From Erysipelotrichaceae bacterium (lineage in GTDB: Bacteria; Bacillota_I; Bacilli_A; Erysipelotrichales; Erysipelotrichaceae), in contig JAFULQ010000021.1 of NCBI GenBank assembly GCA_017473265.1, forward strand, positions 1 to 64,000: DNA of 64,000 bases. The letters run 5' to 3'. A program made the translations under genes and the position numbers. Of the stretch, positions 34,714 through 44,212 are shown one piece after another (position 1 is the stretch's first letter; each line of letters begins with the position of its first letter). The notes beneath the pieces are model-generated. The model searched no databases, was not told the DNA's origin, and saw only the letters and a program-made list of their open reading frames with translations.

Positions 34714-37098
34714 TTATACTTGATACTCCGTTCTAGCAATAATTTCATCCTGTAAGTCTGGTGATAATTCTACAAAATATGCAGTATAACCAGCTACACG
34801 AATTGTCAAACTCTTATATTCTTCTGGATGTTCCTTAGCTTTTAATAAATCTTCCTTATTCACTACATTAAATTGTGTATGATTAATACCTAATTTAACA
34901 ATGGAACGTAAAATACCTACAAACTTTAATAATGTATCCTCTTTCGCAAAAACACTTGGCAAGAATTTCATATTCAACAACGTACCATTAGTACCTAAAG
35001 AACCATCAATATGACTCACTGAACGTAATAACGCTGTAGGACCATTCACATCACGACCATAAACTGCACTCATACCGCCATCAGCTAATGGTTCTTTTGC
35101 ACGTCTTCCATCACAACTAGCACCTACATTGTGTCCCATAGGCACATGTGCACTAACTGTATACAATCCTGCATGATAAATGCCACCACGAACATTGGTA
35201 TACTTACTCAAAGCATCCGCAAAGAATTTAACCCATTTTTGACCAATGGCATCAACCCATTCTACGTCATTACCATATTTTGGCGCTTTATTTAAACACA
35301 TTTGACGTAACACTTCATCTTCAAAGTTATTATGCAAGGCTTCCATCATTTCTTCTTTAGAAATAATAGCTTTATCAAATACTAATTGCTTAATCGCAGC
35401 CAAACAATCCGAAACATTCGCAACTTGAATTGCTTGAATTCCACTTAAATTATAATGTGCACCACCTTGAGTTACATCCAAACCTTTTTCTAAACAATTA
35501 TCAATCACACCAGATAAGAATACAGAAGGTACAATTTCACCATGTAAACGATCCACAATACCACACATAGTCATCATCTTATCAATGAAGAAATCCATTT
35601 GTTTCGCATACGCTTCTTCTAATTCTTCAAATGATTTATAGGTTGTAAGATTACCTAAATCCAAGCCCATTTGTGAACCATCAAGCAAACATTTACCATT
35701 ATTTAAAGTTAACTCCAATACTTTTACCATATTAAACATCGCCGCATCAGACCAACCCAAATTATTACCACTTGTTGTTAATTCAACACAACCAACAATA
35801 CAATAATTATACGCATCTTCAACAGAAATACCCTTATTTATCAAAGCAGGAATAATACTTTCATCATTAAAGACTTGAGGCATACCACTACCCTTACCAA
35901 TAACACGACTAACCTCAACTAAGAATTCTTGAGGACTATTCGCATGTAAACGAACCGATAAGTTTGGTTGCGGTAATCCAATATATTCTTGTACCTTCAA
36001 GCATAAATAACTTAATTCATTAGTCGTATCTTGATCATGGATATCTTTACCACCTAAAGCCACATTAAAACCAATTGGGAACCCCGCAAAATACTTAGCA
36101 CCCTCTTTATTACGCATATATACAATTTGATTTGTTTTTAACCAGAAACCACATAAAATTTCAAAAATTTCTTGATTACTTACACCACTTTCAATGGCTT
36201 TTTTATAATATGGATACAAGTATTGATCCATTCTTCCTGGCGAAAAACTAGATGCATTACTTTCCATATGCAAGATAACAAATAAAAACCACAAAGACTG
36301 AACAGCTCCATGAAAATCTAGTTCCTCTTGATGTAAAATAGCATCACAATTACGAGCAACTTTTACTAAATTATCATGATTTGTATCATCACTTTTCGCC
36401 ATCTCAAACGCCAAGTCGCGATAACGACGAATAAATGTTAAAACACCTTCATACACCATCACTGTAGCCGTATAATAATCTCTAGTTTCCTCATTACAAC
36501 TAGCTAGATATTCTTTAGCTTCATGTAAGATACCAACAGGTCCCATTTGTAACCAACGTTCACAATTTGGATTAATATGACCCTGCGCATGATCCTTTTG
36601 GTTAATCTTAACTACCTTTTTAACAGGTGTTTCAATTTCACCAATATTATCATAAACAATATCTTCTAACGTATGACCCTTCCAATAAGGTACAATTACT
36701 TCTCTAAAAATACGAGCATCTTCTTCATGTACATTAAATTTATCTTGTACACGAGTAGCTAATGTATCAATTTCTCTTTCAACCCAAGAAATACCAGACT
36801 CAGGGAAAACAACACCCGCACGAACACCACTAGTACGATTCCCAACAATTCTTTCACTAGGTTCAATACGAATCTTCATATTACATAAAGCATCATGTAA
36901 CGCATATGCACGTTTCATAATTTTAGACTCATTTTCATGCTCTTTATACGCATTGGTAATAATAAGAGCTTGTTCAATCGATGCATAACGAGGTTCATCC
37001 AACATTGAATCTTTCAGCTCTTGCATATATTTAGGAAAATAACAATTTTCTAACTCATTATCAAATTTCTCATTAATTCTTGTTTTGTATTGTTTCAT
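34714..37098 (-). CDS. Glycyl radical enzyme (YbiW/PflD-like; candidate anhydrohexitol-6-phosphate lyase)
   Basis: About 794 residues. The thiyl cysteine is Cys437 in IVGCVELTT, with Glu439 next but one. The radical glycine is Gly770 in IRVAGYTAYF. A CxE active site marks the eliminase/dehydratase branch rather than pyruvate formate-lyase (Cys-Cys). The gene is followed by its activase and lies divergent from an FSA-type aldolase, as in E. coli ybiW-ybiY-fsaA. E. coli YbiW and PflD are reported to open 1,5-anhydroglucitol- or anhydromannitol-6-phosphate to 1-deoxyfructose-6-phosphate. The substrate here is inferred. Start 37098 has GAGGTG 6 nt upstream; the ATG at 37119 overlaps the -10. Confidence 0.85.
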   Translation of the reverse strand: MKQYKTRINEKFDNELENCYFPKYMQELKDSMLDEPRYASIEQALIITNAYKEHENESKIMKRAYALHDALCNMKIRIEPSERIVGNRTSGVRAGVVFPESGISWVEREIDTLATRVQDKFNVHEEDARIFREVIVPYWKGHTLEDIVYDNIGEIETPVKKVVKINQKDHAQGHINPNCERWLQMGPVGILHEAKEYLASCNEETRDYYTATVMVYEGVLTFIRRYRDLAFEMAKSDDTNHDNLVKVARNCDAILHQEELDFHGAVQSLWFLFVILHMESNASSFSPGRMDQYLYPYYKKAIESGVSNQEIFEILCGFWLKTNQIVYMRNKEGAKYFAGFPIGFNVALGGKDIHDQDTTNELSYLCLKVQEYIGLPQPNLSVRLHANSPQEFLVEVSRVIGKGSGMPQVFNDESIIPALINKGISVEDAYNYCIVGCVELTTSGNNLGWSDAAMFNMVKVLELTLNNGKCLLDGSQMGLDLGNLTTYKSFEELEEAYAKQMDFFIDKMMTMCGIVDRLHGEIVPSVFLSGVIDNCLEKGLDVTQGGAHYNLSGIQAIQVANVSDCLAAIKQLVFDKAIISKEEMMEALHNNFEDEVLRQMCLNKAPKYGNDVEWVDAIGQKWVKFFADALSKYTNVRGGIYHAGLYTVSAHVPMGHNVGASCDGRRAKEPLADGGMSAVYGRDVNGPTALLRSVSHIDGSLGTNGTLLNMKFLPSVFAKEDTLLKFVGILRSIVKLGINHTQFNVVNKEDLLKAKEHPEEYKSLTIRVAGYTAYFVELSPDLQDEIIARTEYQV

Positions 37099-37117
37099 CG
37101 TGTTCACCTCATAAATC

Positions 37118-37145
37118 ATTATATAACAAGAGAAAATATTTGCAA
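37118..37145 (-). promoter_or_regulatory. Promoter of the glycyl radical operon
   Basis: TTGCAA (37145-37140), 16 nt, TATAAT (37123-37118). The transcript would begin just before GAGGTG, which supports the start at 37098. Confidence 0.65.
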
Positions 37146-37152
37146 TTCTATC

Positions 37153-37180
37153 TTTTCAAAATTATAAATTGTAGTATAAT
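37153..37180 (+). promoter_or_regulatory. Promoter of the FSA-type aldolase gene
   Basis: TTTTCA (37153-37158), 16 nt, TATAAT (37175-37180). AAAGGAGATACTT precedes the ATG. It is divergent from the glycyl radical operon promoter, so one regulator site between them could control both. Confidence 0.6.
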
Positions 37181-37207
37181 AAATTCGGTAAAAAAAAGGA
37201 GATACTT

Positions 37208-37855
37208 ATGGAATTATATATCGATACAGCCAATGTAGAAAAAATTGAACAATATTGTGCACAATATCCTTTAGCAGGATTCACATGCAACCCAACAATC
37301 GTAACAAAAGAAAACCGTACAGTTGAAGAATTAGTAAACTTAGTACCAGGTAAACGTGTATTCGTTCAAGCTATCGCTGAAGATTACGAAGGAATCTTAG
37401 CTGATGCAAGAAAATTAAGATCAATGCGTGATGATATTTATGTAAAAATCCCATGCACACCTGATGGTTACCGTGCAATGTATACATTAAAACAAGAAGG
37501 ATTCGGCATCTTAGCAACAGCTGTTTACACAGTTGGACAAGCATTAATGTCTGCTGCTTGTGGTGCTGATTATGTTGCTCCATACGTAAATCGTATGAGT
37601 GATACAGAAGTTGATGGATGCGAATTAGTAGAAGATATCGTATGTGCATTCGCTTCTCAAAAAATCGAAACTAAAGTTATTGCAGCAAGTTTCAAAAACT
37701 TAAACCAAGTGGTTCGTTTATTAGTAGCTGGTGCTGAAGCAGTAACTATCCCTCTTGATTTATTTGAAAAATTAATCAATAACAAATTAACAAATGACGC
37801 AACAAAAGTTTTCGCTGACCAATGGGAAGCACACTTCAATCGTCGTGCAATCTAA
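37208..37855 (+). CDS. fsa: Fructose-6-phosphate aldolase / transaldolase-like protein
   Basis: This 215-residue class I aldolase is of the short transaldolase (FSA/TalB-like) family. Schiff-base Lys80 lies in IYVKIPCT. Asp6 (YIDTANV) and Asn28 (TCNPT) line the active site, and YVAPYVNRM matches FSA. It may cleave fructose-6-phosphate or, given the divergent glycyl radical enzyme, 1-deoxyfructose-6-phosphate to hydroxyacetone and glyceraldehyde-3-phosphate. A plain transaldolase cannot be excluded from length alone. It is a single gene with a strong terminator. Confidence 0.88.
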   Translation: MELYIDTANVEKIEQYCAQYPLAGFTCNPTIVTKENRTVEELVNLVPGKRVFVQAIAEDYEGILADARKLRSMRDDIYVKIPCTPDGYRAMYTLKQEGFGILATAVYTVGQALMSAACGADYVAPYVNRMSDTEVDGCELVEDIVCAFASQKIETKVIAASFKNLNQVVRLLVAGAEAVTIPLDLFEKLINNKLTNDATKVFADQWEAHFNRRAI

Positions 37856-37861
37856 AAAAGT

Positions 37862-37889
37862 AAGGAGTTCACACTAAAGTGAACTCCTT
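37862..37889 (+). terminator. Bidirectional terminator, aldolase and Gx transporter genes
   Basis: AAGGAGTTCAC, loop ACTAAA, GTGAACTCCTT, then TTT on the plus strand. TTTTTT follows a few bases on the minus side as well. Confidence 0.85.
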
Positions 37890-37890
37890 T

Positions 37891-38400
37891 TTACATTCGA
37901 ATATTCTTTTTTAATAAGCGCAAAGCACTTTTTGCAGTAAAACCAGTTAATAATCCAGTAGGAATAGCAGATAACAATAAGTATGGTAAAATCATCCACA
38001 TACTTTCTTGATTATAAAACAACATAACCATCAACACTTGACCTGTTGAATGCCCTACCGCACTCAACATACTCATCGACATAATAGGCATCTTTAATAC
38101 TTTTTTACATAAAATCAATACAATTGAACTTAATACGACTCCACTTAAAGAAATCCAGAACGTAGAACCAAAAATCAATCCACGCAATAAATTACCAATC
38201 ACAACACGCATTAAGTTAACAGAAAGCATTGCTTTTACATCCAATAATTCAATAGCAATTAATGCAATAATATTTGCTAAACCAAAACGAATTCCAAAAG
38301 GAAAAATTGGTAAATACGTAGATTCAAAAATATTAATAATAATCGCCATCGCCGACAACATTGTAATATACATTAAACGTTTTGTTTGATTCTTTCTCAT
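37891..38400 (-). CDS. Gx transporter family protein (Hpre_diP_synt_I)
   Basis: This membrane protein of about 169 residues has five or six hydrophobic segments, with the family blocks LSAMAIIINIFE, FGIRFGLANIIALIAI and LRGLIFGSTFWISLSG. The family was once named heptaprenyl diphosphate synthase component I. It is now seen as a small transporter-like protein often beside NusG domain II genes in flavin- and quinone-linked redox loci. The start at 38400 lies 1 nt after the NusG-II gene with GGAG upstream. No prenyl synthase or ApbE gene is in the window. Confidence 0.85.
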   Translation of the reverse strand: MRKNQTKRLMYITMLSAMAIIINIFESTYLPIFPFGIRFGLANIIALIAIELLDVKAMLSVNLMRVVIGNLLRGLIFGSTFWISLSGVVLSSIVLILCKKVLKMPIMSMSMLSAVGHSTGQVLMVMLFYNQESMWMILPYLLLSAIPTGLLTGFTAKSALRLLKKNIRM

Positions 38401-38401
38401 A

Positions 38402-38758
38402 CTATTCTCCAGTTTCACAAATAACCGCAATATTATTAGGTAAACAAGTAATACCTACTTGTGCAAACACACTATCATAATCCAACCAACCCATATTCAC
38501 ACAAATTTGATTTGGACACTCTACATCATACACTCTAAAAGATCCATCTTTTACTTCTAAATGCATTTTACCATAATCACCAGTAAACTCATATGTAGCA
38601 TTTTTATTCACATCAAAATAAAATAATACTTCACTACCATAAATAACAGCACCAGTTTTATCCCCTTTGTTATTCATGTTATTTAAATACATACCACCAA
38701 ACGCAATAGCAGCAACTAATACCAAAATTGCGATTACAATCCAATCTTTTTTCTTCAT
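38402..38758 (-). CDS. NusG domain II-containing membrane-anchored protein
   Basis: About 118 residues: one N-terminal membrane helix (6-27) and an extracytoplasmic NusG-II domain with the signature VECPNQICVNMGW. The two cysteines and following Gly-Trp are typical. It precedes a Gx transporter gene by 1 nt, a recurring pair. Members of the pair are reported near extracellular electron transfer and flavinylation genes; no direct function is proven. Start 38758 has GGAGG upstream. The longer frame lacks a site. Confidence 0.85.
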   Translation of the reverse strand: MKKKDWIVIAILVLVAAIAFGGMYLNNMNNKGDKTGAVIYGSEVLFYFDVNKNATYEFTGDYGKMHLEVKDGSFRVYDVECPNQICVNMGWLDYDSVFAQVGITCLPNNIAVICETGE

Positions 38759-38858
38759 AAAGACCTCCAATATAGCAAAAACAAAAAAGCTTTGTTCAAA
38801 ATTCACTTTAACTTGTAGCACGACTATTATACATAAGCTTTCTATAAAAGAAAAGAAA

Positions 38859-38882
38859 AATTAGTGAATATCACCACTAATT
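38859..38882 (-). terminator. EamA gene terminator
   Basis: AATTAGTG, eight-base loop, CACTAATT overlapping the end of the gene. TTTTTCTTTTC follows on the minus strand. Confidence 0.7.
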
Positions 38883-39767
38883 CTTTTTATTATCTAAGAT
38901 TGATAAAACGGTAACTGCACCTAAAATTAAAATACATCCAACCAGTTTATTCACTGACATTGATTCATGTAAGAAAATCATACCACCAATCACTGCAGTC
39001 ACTGGCTCAAAGGTACAAAAGATAGCTGCAGTTGAAGCACCTAAATATTTAATACCCAACTGTAATGTATATACTGCAATAAAAGCTGCACCAAAAGCAA
39101 TAATAAATGTATAAATAAAACCAATTGGTTGCATTGTAAATACCGTAAATTTATCAATACAAATTGCATAAATACCTACAGAAACACAAGTACATAAAGT
39201 AATATAAAACGTTAAAACATAACTATTTAAATCCTTAAGTTTCATACGTTCAATAGCTACCATATAAAAAGCATAAGTAACACCACTTGCTAAAGAAACC
39301 AAAATACCAATTAATGCTTGTTGCATCGATACACTAGATCCTGTTTCAATAAAGAAGAAAATACCACAAGTCGCAATTGTTAAAACAATTCCTTTTAACT
39401 TACCAAATTTCTCTTTAAAGAAGACAATTCCAAATAAAGCCACAAACACTGGATACATAAAATGTAATGTTGTTACAGTACCTACAGGTAAATAGGTATA
39501 GCCACTATATAACAATACATTAGTAGTCGCCATCCCCAATACACTGACAACTAAAATTTTCCAAAATATCCCTTTTGGCAAACGAATGTCTATTTTTTTA
39601 GACAAGATTATACACAATAATATTGGTAAAGCAAAAAAGTTTCTCAAAAAAACAACCGTTTCAGGATTTGCTCCAACATCATAAGCCAATGGACATAAAA
39701 GCGGTGTTAATCCATATGCTACCGCAGAAATAATTACAAATAATATTCCCTTATTTTTATCACTCAT
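38877..39767 (-). CDS. EamA/DMT family transporter
   Basis: This 296-residue protein has ten predicted membrane helices in two EamA repeats. The first repeat ends near LHFMYPVFVALFGIVFFKEKFG and the second near IFCTFEPVTAVIGGMIFLHES; both are the usual conserved positions. Drug/metabolite transporters export amino acids, nucleosides or other small metabolites. The substrate cannot be read. It begins 1 nt after the phosphohexomutase stop and has almost no ribosome site of its own, so translational coupling is likely. Confidence 0.9.
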   Translation of the reverse strand: MSDKNKGILFVIISAVAYGLTPLLCPLAYDVGANPETVVFLRNFFALPILLCIILSKKIDIRLPKGIFWKILVVSVLGMATTNVLLYSGYTYLPVGTVTTLHFMYPVFVALFGIVFFKEKFGKLKGIVLTIATCGIFFFIETGSSVSMQQALIGILVSLASGVTYAFYMVAIERMKLKDLNSYVLTFYITLCTCVSVGIYAICIDKFTVFTMQPIGFIYTFIIAFGAAFIAVYTLQLGIKYLGASTAAIFCTFEPVTAVIGGMIFLHESMSVNKLVGCILILGAVTVLSILDNKKN

Positions 39768-39768
39768 A

Positions 39769-41292
39769 TTAGCCTAAACTTTCAACATTCAAATGTTCAT
39801 ACTTTTTAAAGAATGGTCTTACTAAAGATAAAATCATTTCTACTCCACCTTCAGTATTTGCTTCAATATTCATAGGTAAAATTGGATCATGTAAAGACAT
39901 GCGAACCAACAACCACCCTTGTACTTGATCATTGTTAAATGAAATACGAACTCCTTCATAATTTGGCTCCACTACGATAAAGTTATTATTTTTCGCAAAC
40001 ACTTTGAAATCATCTAAAACTTGTAAGCCATATGTTTTAAAATCATCCACTAAAATACGCAAACGACATTCCTTGGTCTCTAATGCTTCTTCTAAGCCAT
40101 CTAATAAATCACCAATTGACTTACCTTCTTTTTTACAACGAACCGCTTCAATCAAAATCTTAACACTCATATAAGCACCATCATCTAAGAAATAGTTTTC
40201 TTTTAACGCACCATGACCAGATGTTTCAATTGCTAAAGGAGAAACAATTCCTTCATTATTTAAACGAATCGATTCATTAATTACATTACGATACCCACGT
40301 TTGAAACGATGATGTTGTAAACCCAATCGATTCACTAAGAAATCTTCTAATTGATCACTCGTTACAGAATCAGTAACAATTGTACTATTCGGATAATCTT
40401 TAACTAAAATTGCACTCATTAACGCAATTAAAGCATTCTTATTAATTTCTTTACCATTACTTAACACAGTAGCCGCTCTATCAACATCTGTATCAAAAAT
40501 AATACCTAAATCCGCATGATTTTCTACAGTCGCCTTACGAATCGCTTCCATAGCCTTTGCATTTTCAGGATTTGGAATATGATTAGGGAAAGAACCATCA
40601 GGATCTAAATATAAACTACCATCAATATTAGCACCCAAAGGTTGTAAAACACGACTAGCAAAGAATCCACCAGCACCATTACCAGCATCCACAACAATAT
40701 GCATATCCTTTAAAGGTAAATCTTGTTCATTACATTGTAATTCTCTACAAATAATAGAACGCATATTTGCACTATAGTATCCTAATAAATCACATGATTG
40801 AATTTCATGATTTACACCTTTAACAAATGATTCACTTTCTAAAACAATTGCTTTATTTAGTAACCATTTAATATCTTTACTTTCCAATCCACCTTCTTTA
40901 GTAAAGAACTTTAATCCATTACGATTAAAAGGCAAATGACTAGCTGTTATCATAATTGCGCCATCATATTGTAGTTTGTCCAATATACAAGACATAAACA
41001 TACTAGGAGTACTTGCCAAAGAACAATCAATGGCCATCGCACCACAATCTTGAATACCTTTTAACGCTCCATTTTTTAAAAAATTAGCTGATAATCGAGA
41101 ATCATGACCAACAGATATTTTCAAATCACAAATTTGTTTCCCAGTTTTTTCACTAACAAAATGCACAAAACCACTAACAATATAATAAGCAATTTCTTCC
41201 GTTAAATTCACATGTTCCCCTTCAATACCCTCTAAGGCAACCCCACGTACATCACTACCATTTTGTAAAGGCAAATATTTCTTTTCTAACAT
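39769..41292 (-). CDS. Phosphomannomutase/phosphoglucomutase family protein
   Basis: This 507-residue alpha-D-phosphohexomutase has the phosphoserine loop MITASHLPFNRNGLKFF (Ser in TASHLP), the metal loop FDTDVDRAA and the sugar loop IETSGHGALKENYFLDDGAY. A C-terminal phosphate-binding domain is present. The enzyme interconverts hexose 1- and 6-phosphates. GHGAL replaces the usual GEMSGH-type context, and mannose or glucose preference is not decidable. It is upstream gene of a pair with the EamA transporter. Confidence 0.88.
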   Translation of the reverse strand: MLEKKYLPLQNGSDVRGVALEGIEGEHVNLTEEIAYYIVSGFVHFVSEKTGKQICDLKISVGHDSRLSANFLKNGALKGIQDCGAMAIDCSLASTPSMFMSCILDKLQYDGAIMITASHLPFNRNGLKFFTKEGGLESKDIKWLLNKAIVLESESFVKGVNHEIQSCDLLGYYSANMRSIICRELQCNEQDLPLKDMHIVVDAGNGAGGFFASRVLQPLGANIDGSLYLDPDGSFPNHIPNPENAKAMEAIRKATVENHADLGIIFDTDVDRAATVLSNGKEINKNALIALMSAILVKDYPNSTIVTDSVTSDQLEDFLVNRLGLQHHRFKRGYRNVINESIRLNNEGIVSPLAIETSGHGALKENYFLDDGAYMSVKILIEAVRCKKEGKSIGDLLDGLEEALETKECRLRILVDDFKTYGLQVLDDFKVFAKNNNFIVVEPNYEGVRISFNNDQVQGWLLVRMSLHDPILPMNIEANTEGGVEMILSLVRPFFKKYEHLNVESLG

Positions 41293-41334
41293 ACAATATC
41301 CTCACAATCTACTTTACTATTTTACACAAACAAA

Positions 41335-41352
41335 AAGGCTATTTCTAGCCTT
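41335..41352 (-). terminator. recA terminator
   Basis: AAGGCTA, loop TTTC (GAAA on the minus strand), TAGCCTT, overlapping the recA stop. TTTTTGTTTG follows on the minus strand. Confidence 0.8.
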
Positions 41353-42352
41353 CTGTTACTTCATTTCTATGAAACAATTCATCTAATAATTGTTTTTCTA
41401 AATTTGCGACTAATTCAGGTTGAGAAGCTAGATAATTACGAACCGCTTCCTTACCTTGACCAATCTTATCTCCATTATAAGAGAACCAAGCACCTGATTT
41501 GTGAATAATATCTTTTTCTACACATAGATCAATAATTTCACTCATCTTAGAAATACCTTCACCATAGCGAATTTCTACAGCTGCAGTTTTAAATGGAGGT
41601 GCAACCTTATTCTTAACAACCTTAATATTTACTTTGTTACCGATAATATCAGAACCATTCTTAATCGCTTCACTCTTACGAACATCCAAACGAATTGAAG
41701 AATAGAACTTCAACGCACGTCCACCAGTAGTAGTTTCAGGATTGCCAAACATAATACCTACTTTTTCACGTAATTGGTTAATAAAAATTGCAGTACATTC
41801 ACTACGATTCATAACACCACTCAACTTACGCATTGCTTTAGACATTAAACGAGCTTGTAAGCCAATACTAGAATCACTCATTTCACCATCTAATTCTGCT
41901 TGAGGAACTAATGCAGCTACAGAATCAATAACAATTAAATCAATTGCACCACTACGAATTAACATTTCTGTAATTTCTAATGCTTGTTCACCACTATCAG
42001 GTTGTGAAAGAATCAATTCATCAATGTTAACACCTAATTTTTTAGCATACATCGGATCAATTGCATTTTCAGCATCAATAAAGGCGCAACGTCCACCCTT
42101 CTTTTGAACTTCAGCAATCGCATGCAAAGCCAACGTTGTTTTACCACTAGATTCAGGCCCAAAAATTTCAATAATACGTCCCTTAGGATAACCACCGATA
42201 CCTAAAGCTACATCAAGGGCAATAGATCCACTACTAATCGCATCAACATCTACATTTGCACGATCTCCTAATTTCATAATAGATCCTTTACCATATTGCT
42301 TCTCAATATCTTTTAAAGTATCCTGCAAGGCTTTATCTTTCTTTTCATCCAT
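41345..42352 (-). CDS. recA: Recombinase RecA
   Basis: This 335-residue recombinase forms filaments on single-stranded DNA for repair and recombination. Walker A GPESSGKT is at 65-72. [20 protein letters not shown], the L2 loop [22 protein letters not shown] and the normal C-terminal domain are present. It follows pgsA as in Bacillus, but cinA, usually between them, is absent. No recognisable Gram-positive LexA box was found in the 54-base gap upstream. Confidence 0.98.
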   Translation of the reverse strand: MDEKKDKALQDTLKDIEKQYGKGSIMKLGDRANVDVDAISSGSIALDVALGIGGYPKGRIIEIFGPESSGKTTLALHAIAEVQKKGGRCAFIDAENAIDPMYAKKLGVNIDELILSQPDSGEQALEITEMLIRSGAIDLIVIDSVAALVPQAELDGEMSDSSIGLQARLMSKAMRKLSGVMNRSECTAIFINQLREKVGIMFGNPETTTGGRALKFYSSIRLDVRKSEAIKNGSDIIGNKVNIKVVKNKVAPPFKTAAVEIRYGEGISKMSEIIDLCVEKDIIHKSGAWFSYNGDKIGQGKEAVRNYLASQPELVANLEKQLLDELFHRNEVTEG

Positions 42353-42406
42353 AATTAAATTCTCCCTTCACTATACTTATACGCTAAATAACACAAATAA
42401 TCCTAC

Positions 42407-43000
42407 CTATTTTGTTTCAAAAATCAAATCTTTGGCTTGAATAAAATAAGAAACACCAGAAATCACTGATAAGAATACACTTAACCAAATCATAATATCC
42501 GCAAATGGCACACCAACTAAAGCAAATGGTAAATTATTTAATAATACAAATACAATCGCAACCATTTGAGCCACTGTTTTAGCTTTACCTAACAAACCAG
42601 CCGCAACAACCACACCACGTTCAGCACACATCATACGAATACCATCAACCAAAATATCTCTCCATACCATAATTAATACAACTAATGGTGGAATAATTCC
42701 ATCGATTGCAAATAGAATAAACATTGTAGTTGTTAAAGCTTTGTCCGCAATTGGATCAATAAACTTACCTAACGTTGTAATTTGATTGAACTTTCTTGCA
42801 ATAAAACCATCTAAGAAATCAGAAATACTAGCTACTAAAAACAAAGAAAGTAGTACTAAATTCAATACAGAAATAGTTACAAATCCTACTCGTAAATATG
42901 GAATCATAATACCAAATTGTGCAAATGGAAATAACTTCGCAAATACAATAATTGGTATTAAAAACAATCGAAACATCGAAATTTTATTTGGTAAATTCAT
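42407..43000 (-). CDS. pgsA: CDP-diacylglycerol-glycerol-3-phosphate 3-phosphatidyltransferase
   Basis: This 197-residue membrane enzyme makes phosphatidylglycerol phosphate, the route to anionic phospholipids. The CDP-alcohol phosphotransferase motif is intact: SDFLDGFIARKFNQITTLGKF then DPIADK, giving D-G-x2-A-R-x8-G-x3-D-x3-D. It has five or six membrane helices and starts MNLPNKISMFR as usual. AAAGGAT upstream is the ribosome site. Confidence 0.96.
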   Translation of the reverse strand: MNLPNKISMFRLFLIPIIVFAKLFPFAQFGIMIPYLRVGFVTISVLNLVLLSLFLVASISDFLDGFIARKFNQITTLGKFIDPIADKALTTTMFILFAIDGIIPPLVVLIMVWRDILVDGIRMMCAERGVVVAAGLLGKAKTVAQMVAIVFVLLNNLPFALVGVPFADIMIWLSVFLSVISGVSYFIQAKDLIFETK

Positions 43001-43046
43001 GGAATATACATCCTTTCAATACATAACATAGTAAGTATAACACATT

Positions 43047-44159
43047 TTACAACTTTTTATATATACATAATAAAATGATTGTCAAAATAGAAAATAGTGA
43101 AACAATACATAAAGAAACATCATAACCAAATGATTGAACCAAATAATTACAAAGTATCGGCATAACAAATAAAGAAACACCCATATATATACTCATCGCA
43201 AACATTTGTGCTGTAGTCTTCAATCGTTCATCAATCAGTTCATCAAATTCTTCCTTACTACAAAATACAACAATCGGAAATGTTACTAATTGTAATATAC
43301 TTGCATATAGGAAATAAATAGGTATTTGTATCCAAGCATAAAGTAAAAAGCGAATTAAAAACATCAAACACGAAAATAACATAAGTTTATTAACACCATA
43401 CTTATTTAACAAGCGATTTCCAATTAATAAAATAGGAATCTCAAATAATTATTGCAATCCCCATTTCATACCCACTATCCATTTAGTTCCACCTATGGCT
43501 AAAACCTTATCTACAACAATGTACATATCTGCACACCCCAAAGCATACAAAAGAAAAACAATCACAACAAAGATCATATATTTTTTATTTTTCACAATTA
43601 TTTTTAAATCTGAAATAGCTAATTTTGCTTTATCTCTTTTGCTATCTTGAATAGATAAACTTAAAATAAAACTACATCCACCAACTATAATTAAAATCAA
43701 TGGAATGACATCAAAACCATATTTCTCTATAATCATAGCTAATAAAATACTACCTACACCCCATCCCAAAGCACCATAAGCACGTATACTAGCAAAATTA
43801 TCTTTATCTAATTGTACTATCCAACTATCCAACAACCCTTGCGAACAACGATAACACCCTCCTACTAACCCAACCACAAACAAATAATACATAAATTCAT
43901 AATCTACACTTTTAAATAAAATGATATTACTTATTAAATAAACAACATATATTCCTAAAAATACAATTTTAATCTTACGTAATTTATCCGATATATACCC
44001 ACTACAAAATTGCAAAACAATCGTAAAAATGGCAATCATAGCTAATAAATAACTTTTTGATTCTGTATCAAATCCTAAATATGTAATATAAGGAATAAGC
44101 TGTGTAGTTCCAACTGCACAAATACAATAATTTAAAAACATAAATAGTTTAAGTTTCAT
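43047..44159 (-). pseudogene. MFS transporter with in-frame premature stop
   Basis: Two frames of one Major Facilitator protein lie in the same reading frame, split by a single TAA at 43449-43451 after GMKWGLQ. The next codons read straight on (LFEIPILLIGNRLLNKYG), so no frameshift is involved. Changing that codon would give a protein of about 370 residues with twelve helices of the LacY/MFS_1-like type (RAYGALGWGVGS). The start is set at 44159 because longer frames run into the rnpB terminator. It may be a recent knock-out, a suppressed stop, or a sequencing error. Confidence 0.75.
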
Positions 44160-44191
44160 AAACATCACCATTAGTAGTATGCACAAAAAAA

Positions 44192-44207
44192 GGAAGCATA
44201 CGCTTCC
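44192..44207 (-). terminator. rnpB terminator
   Basis: GGAAGC, loop ATAC, GCTTCC, followed by TTTTTTT on the minus strand. Confidence 0.85.
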
Positions 44208-44212
44208 TTTCA

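Noticed and set aside
43047-43412. A separate small four-helix membrane protein.
   Set aside because: It is the in-frame continuation of the MFS transporter after the premature stop and begins at an internal Met without a ribosome site.
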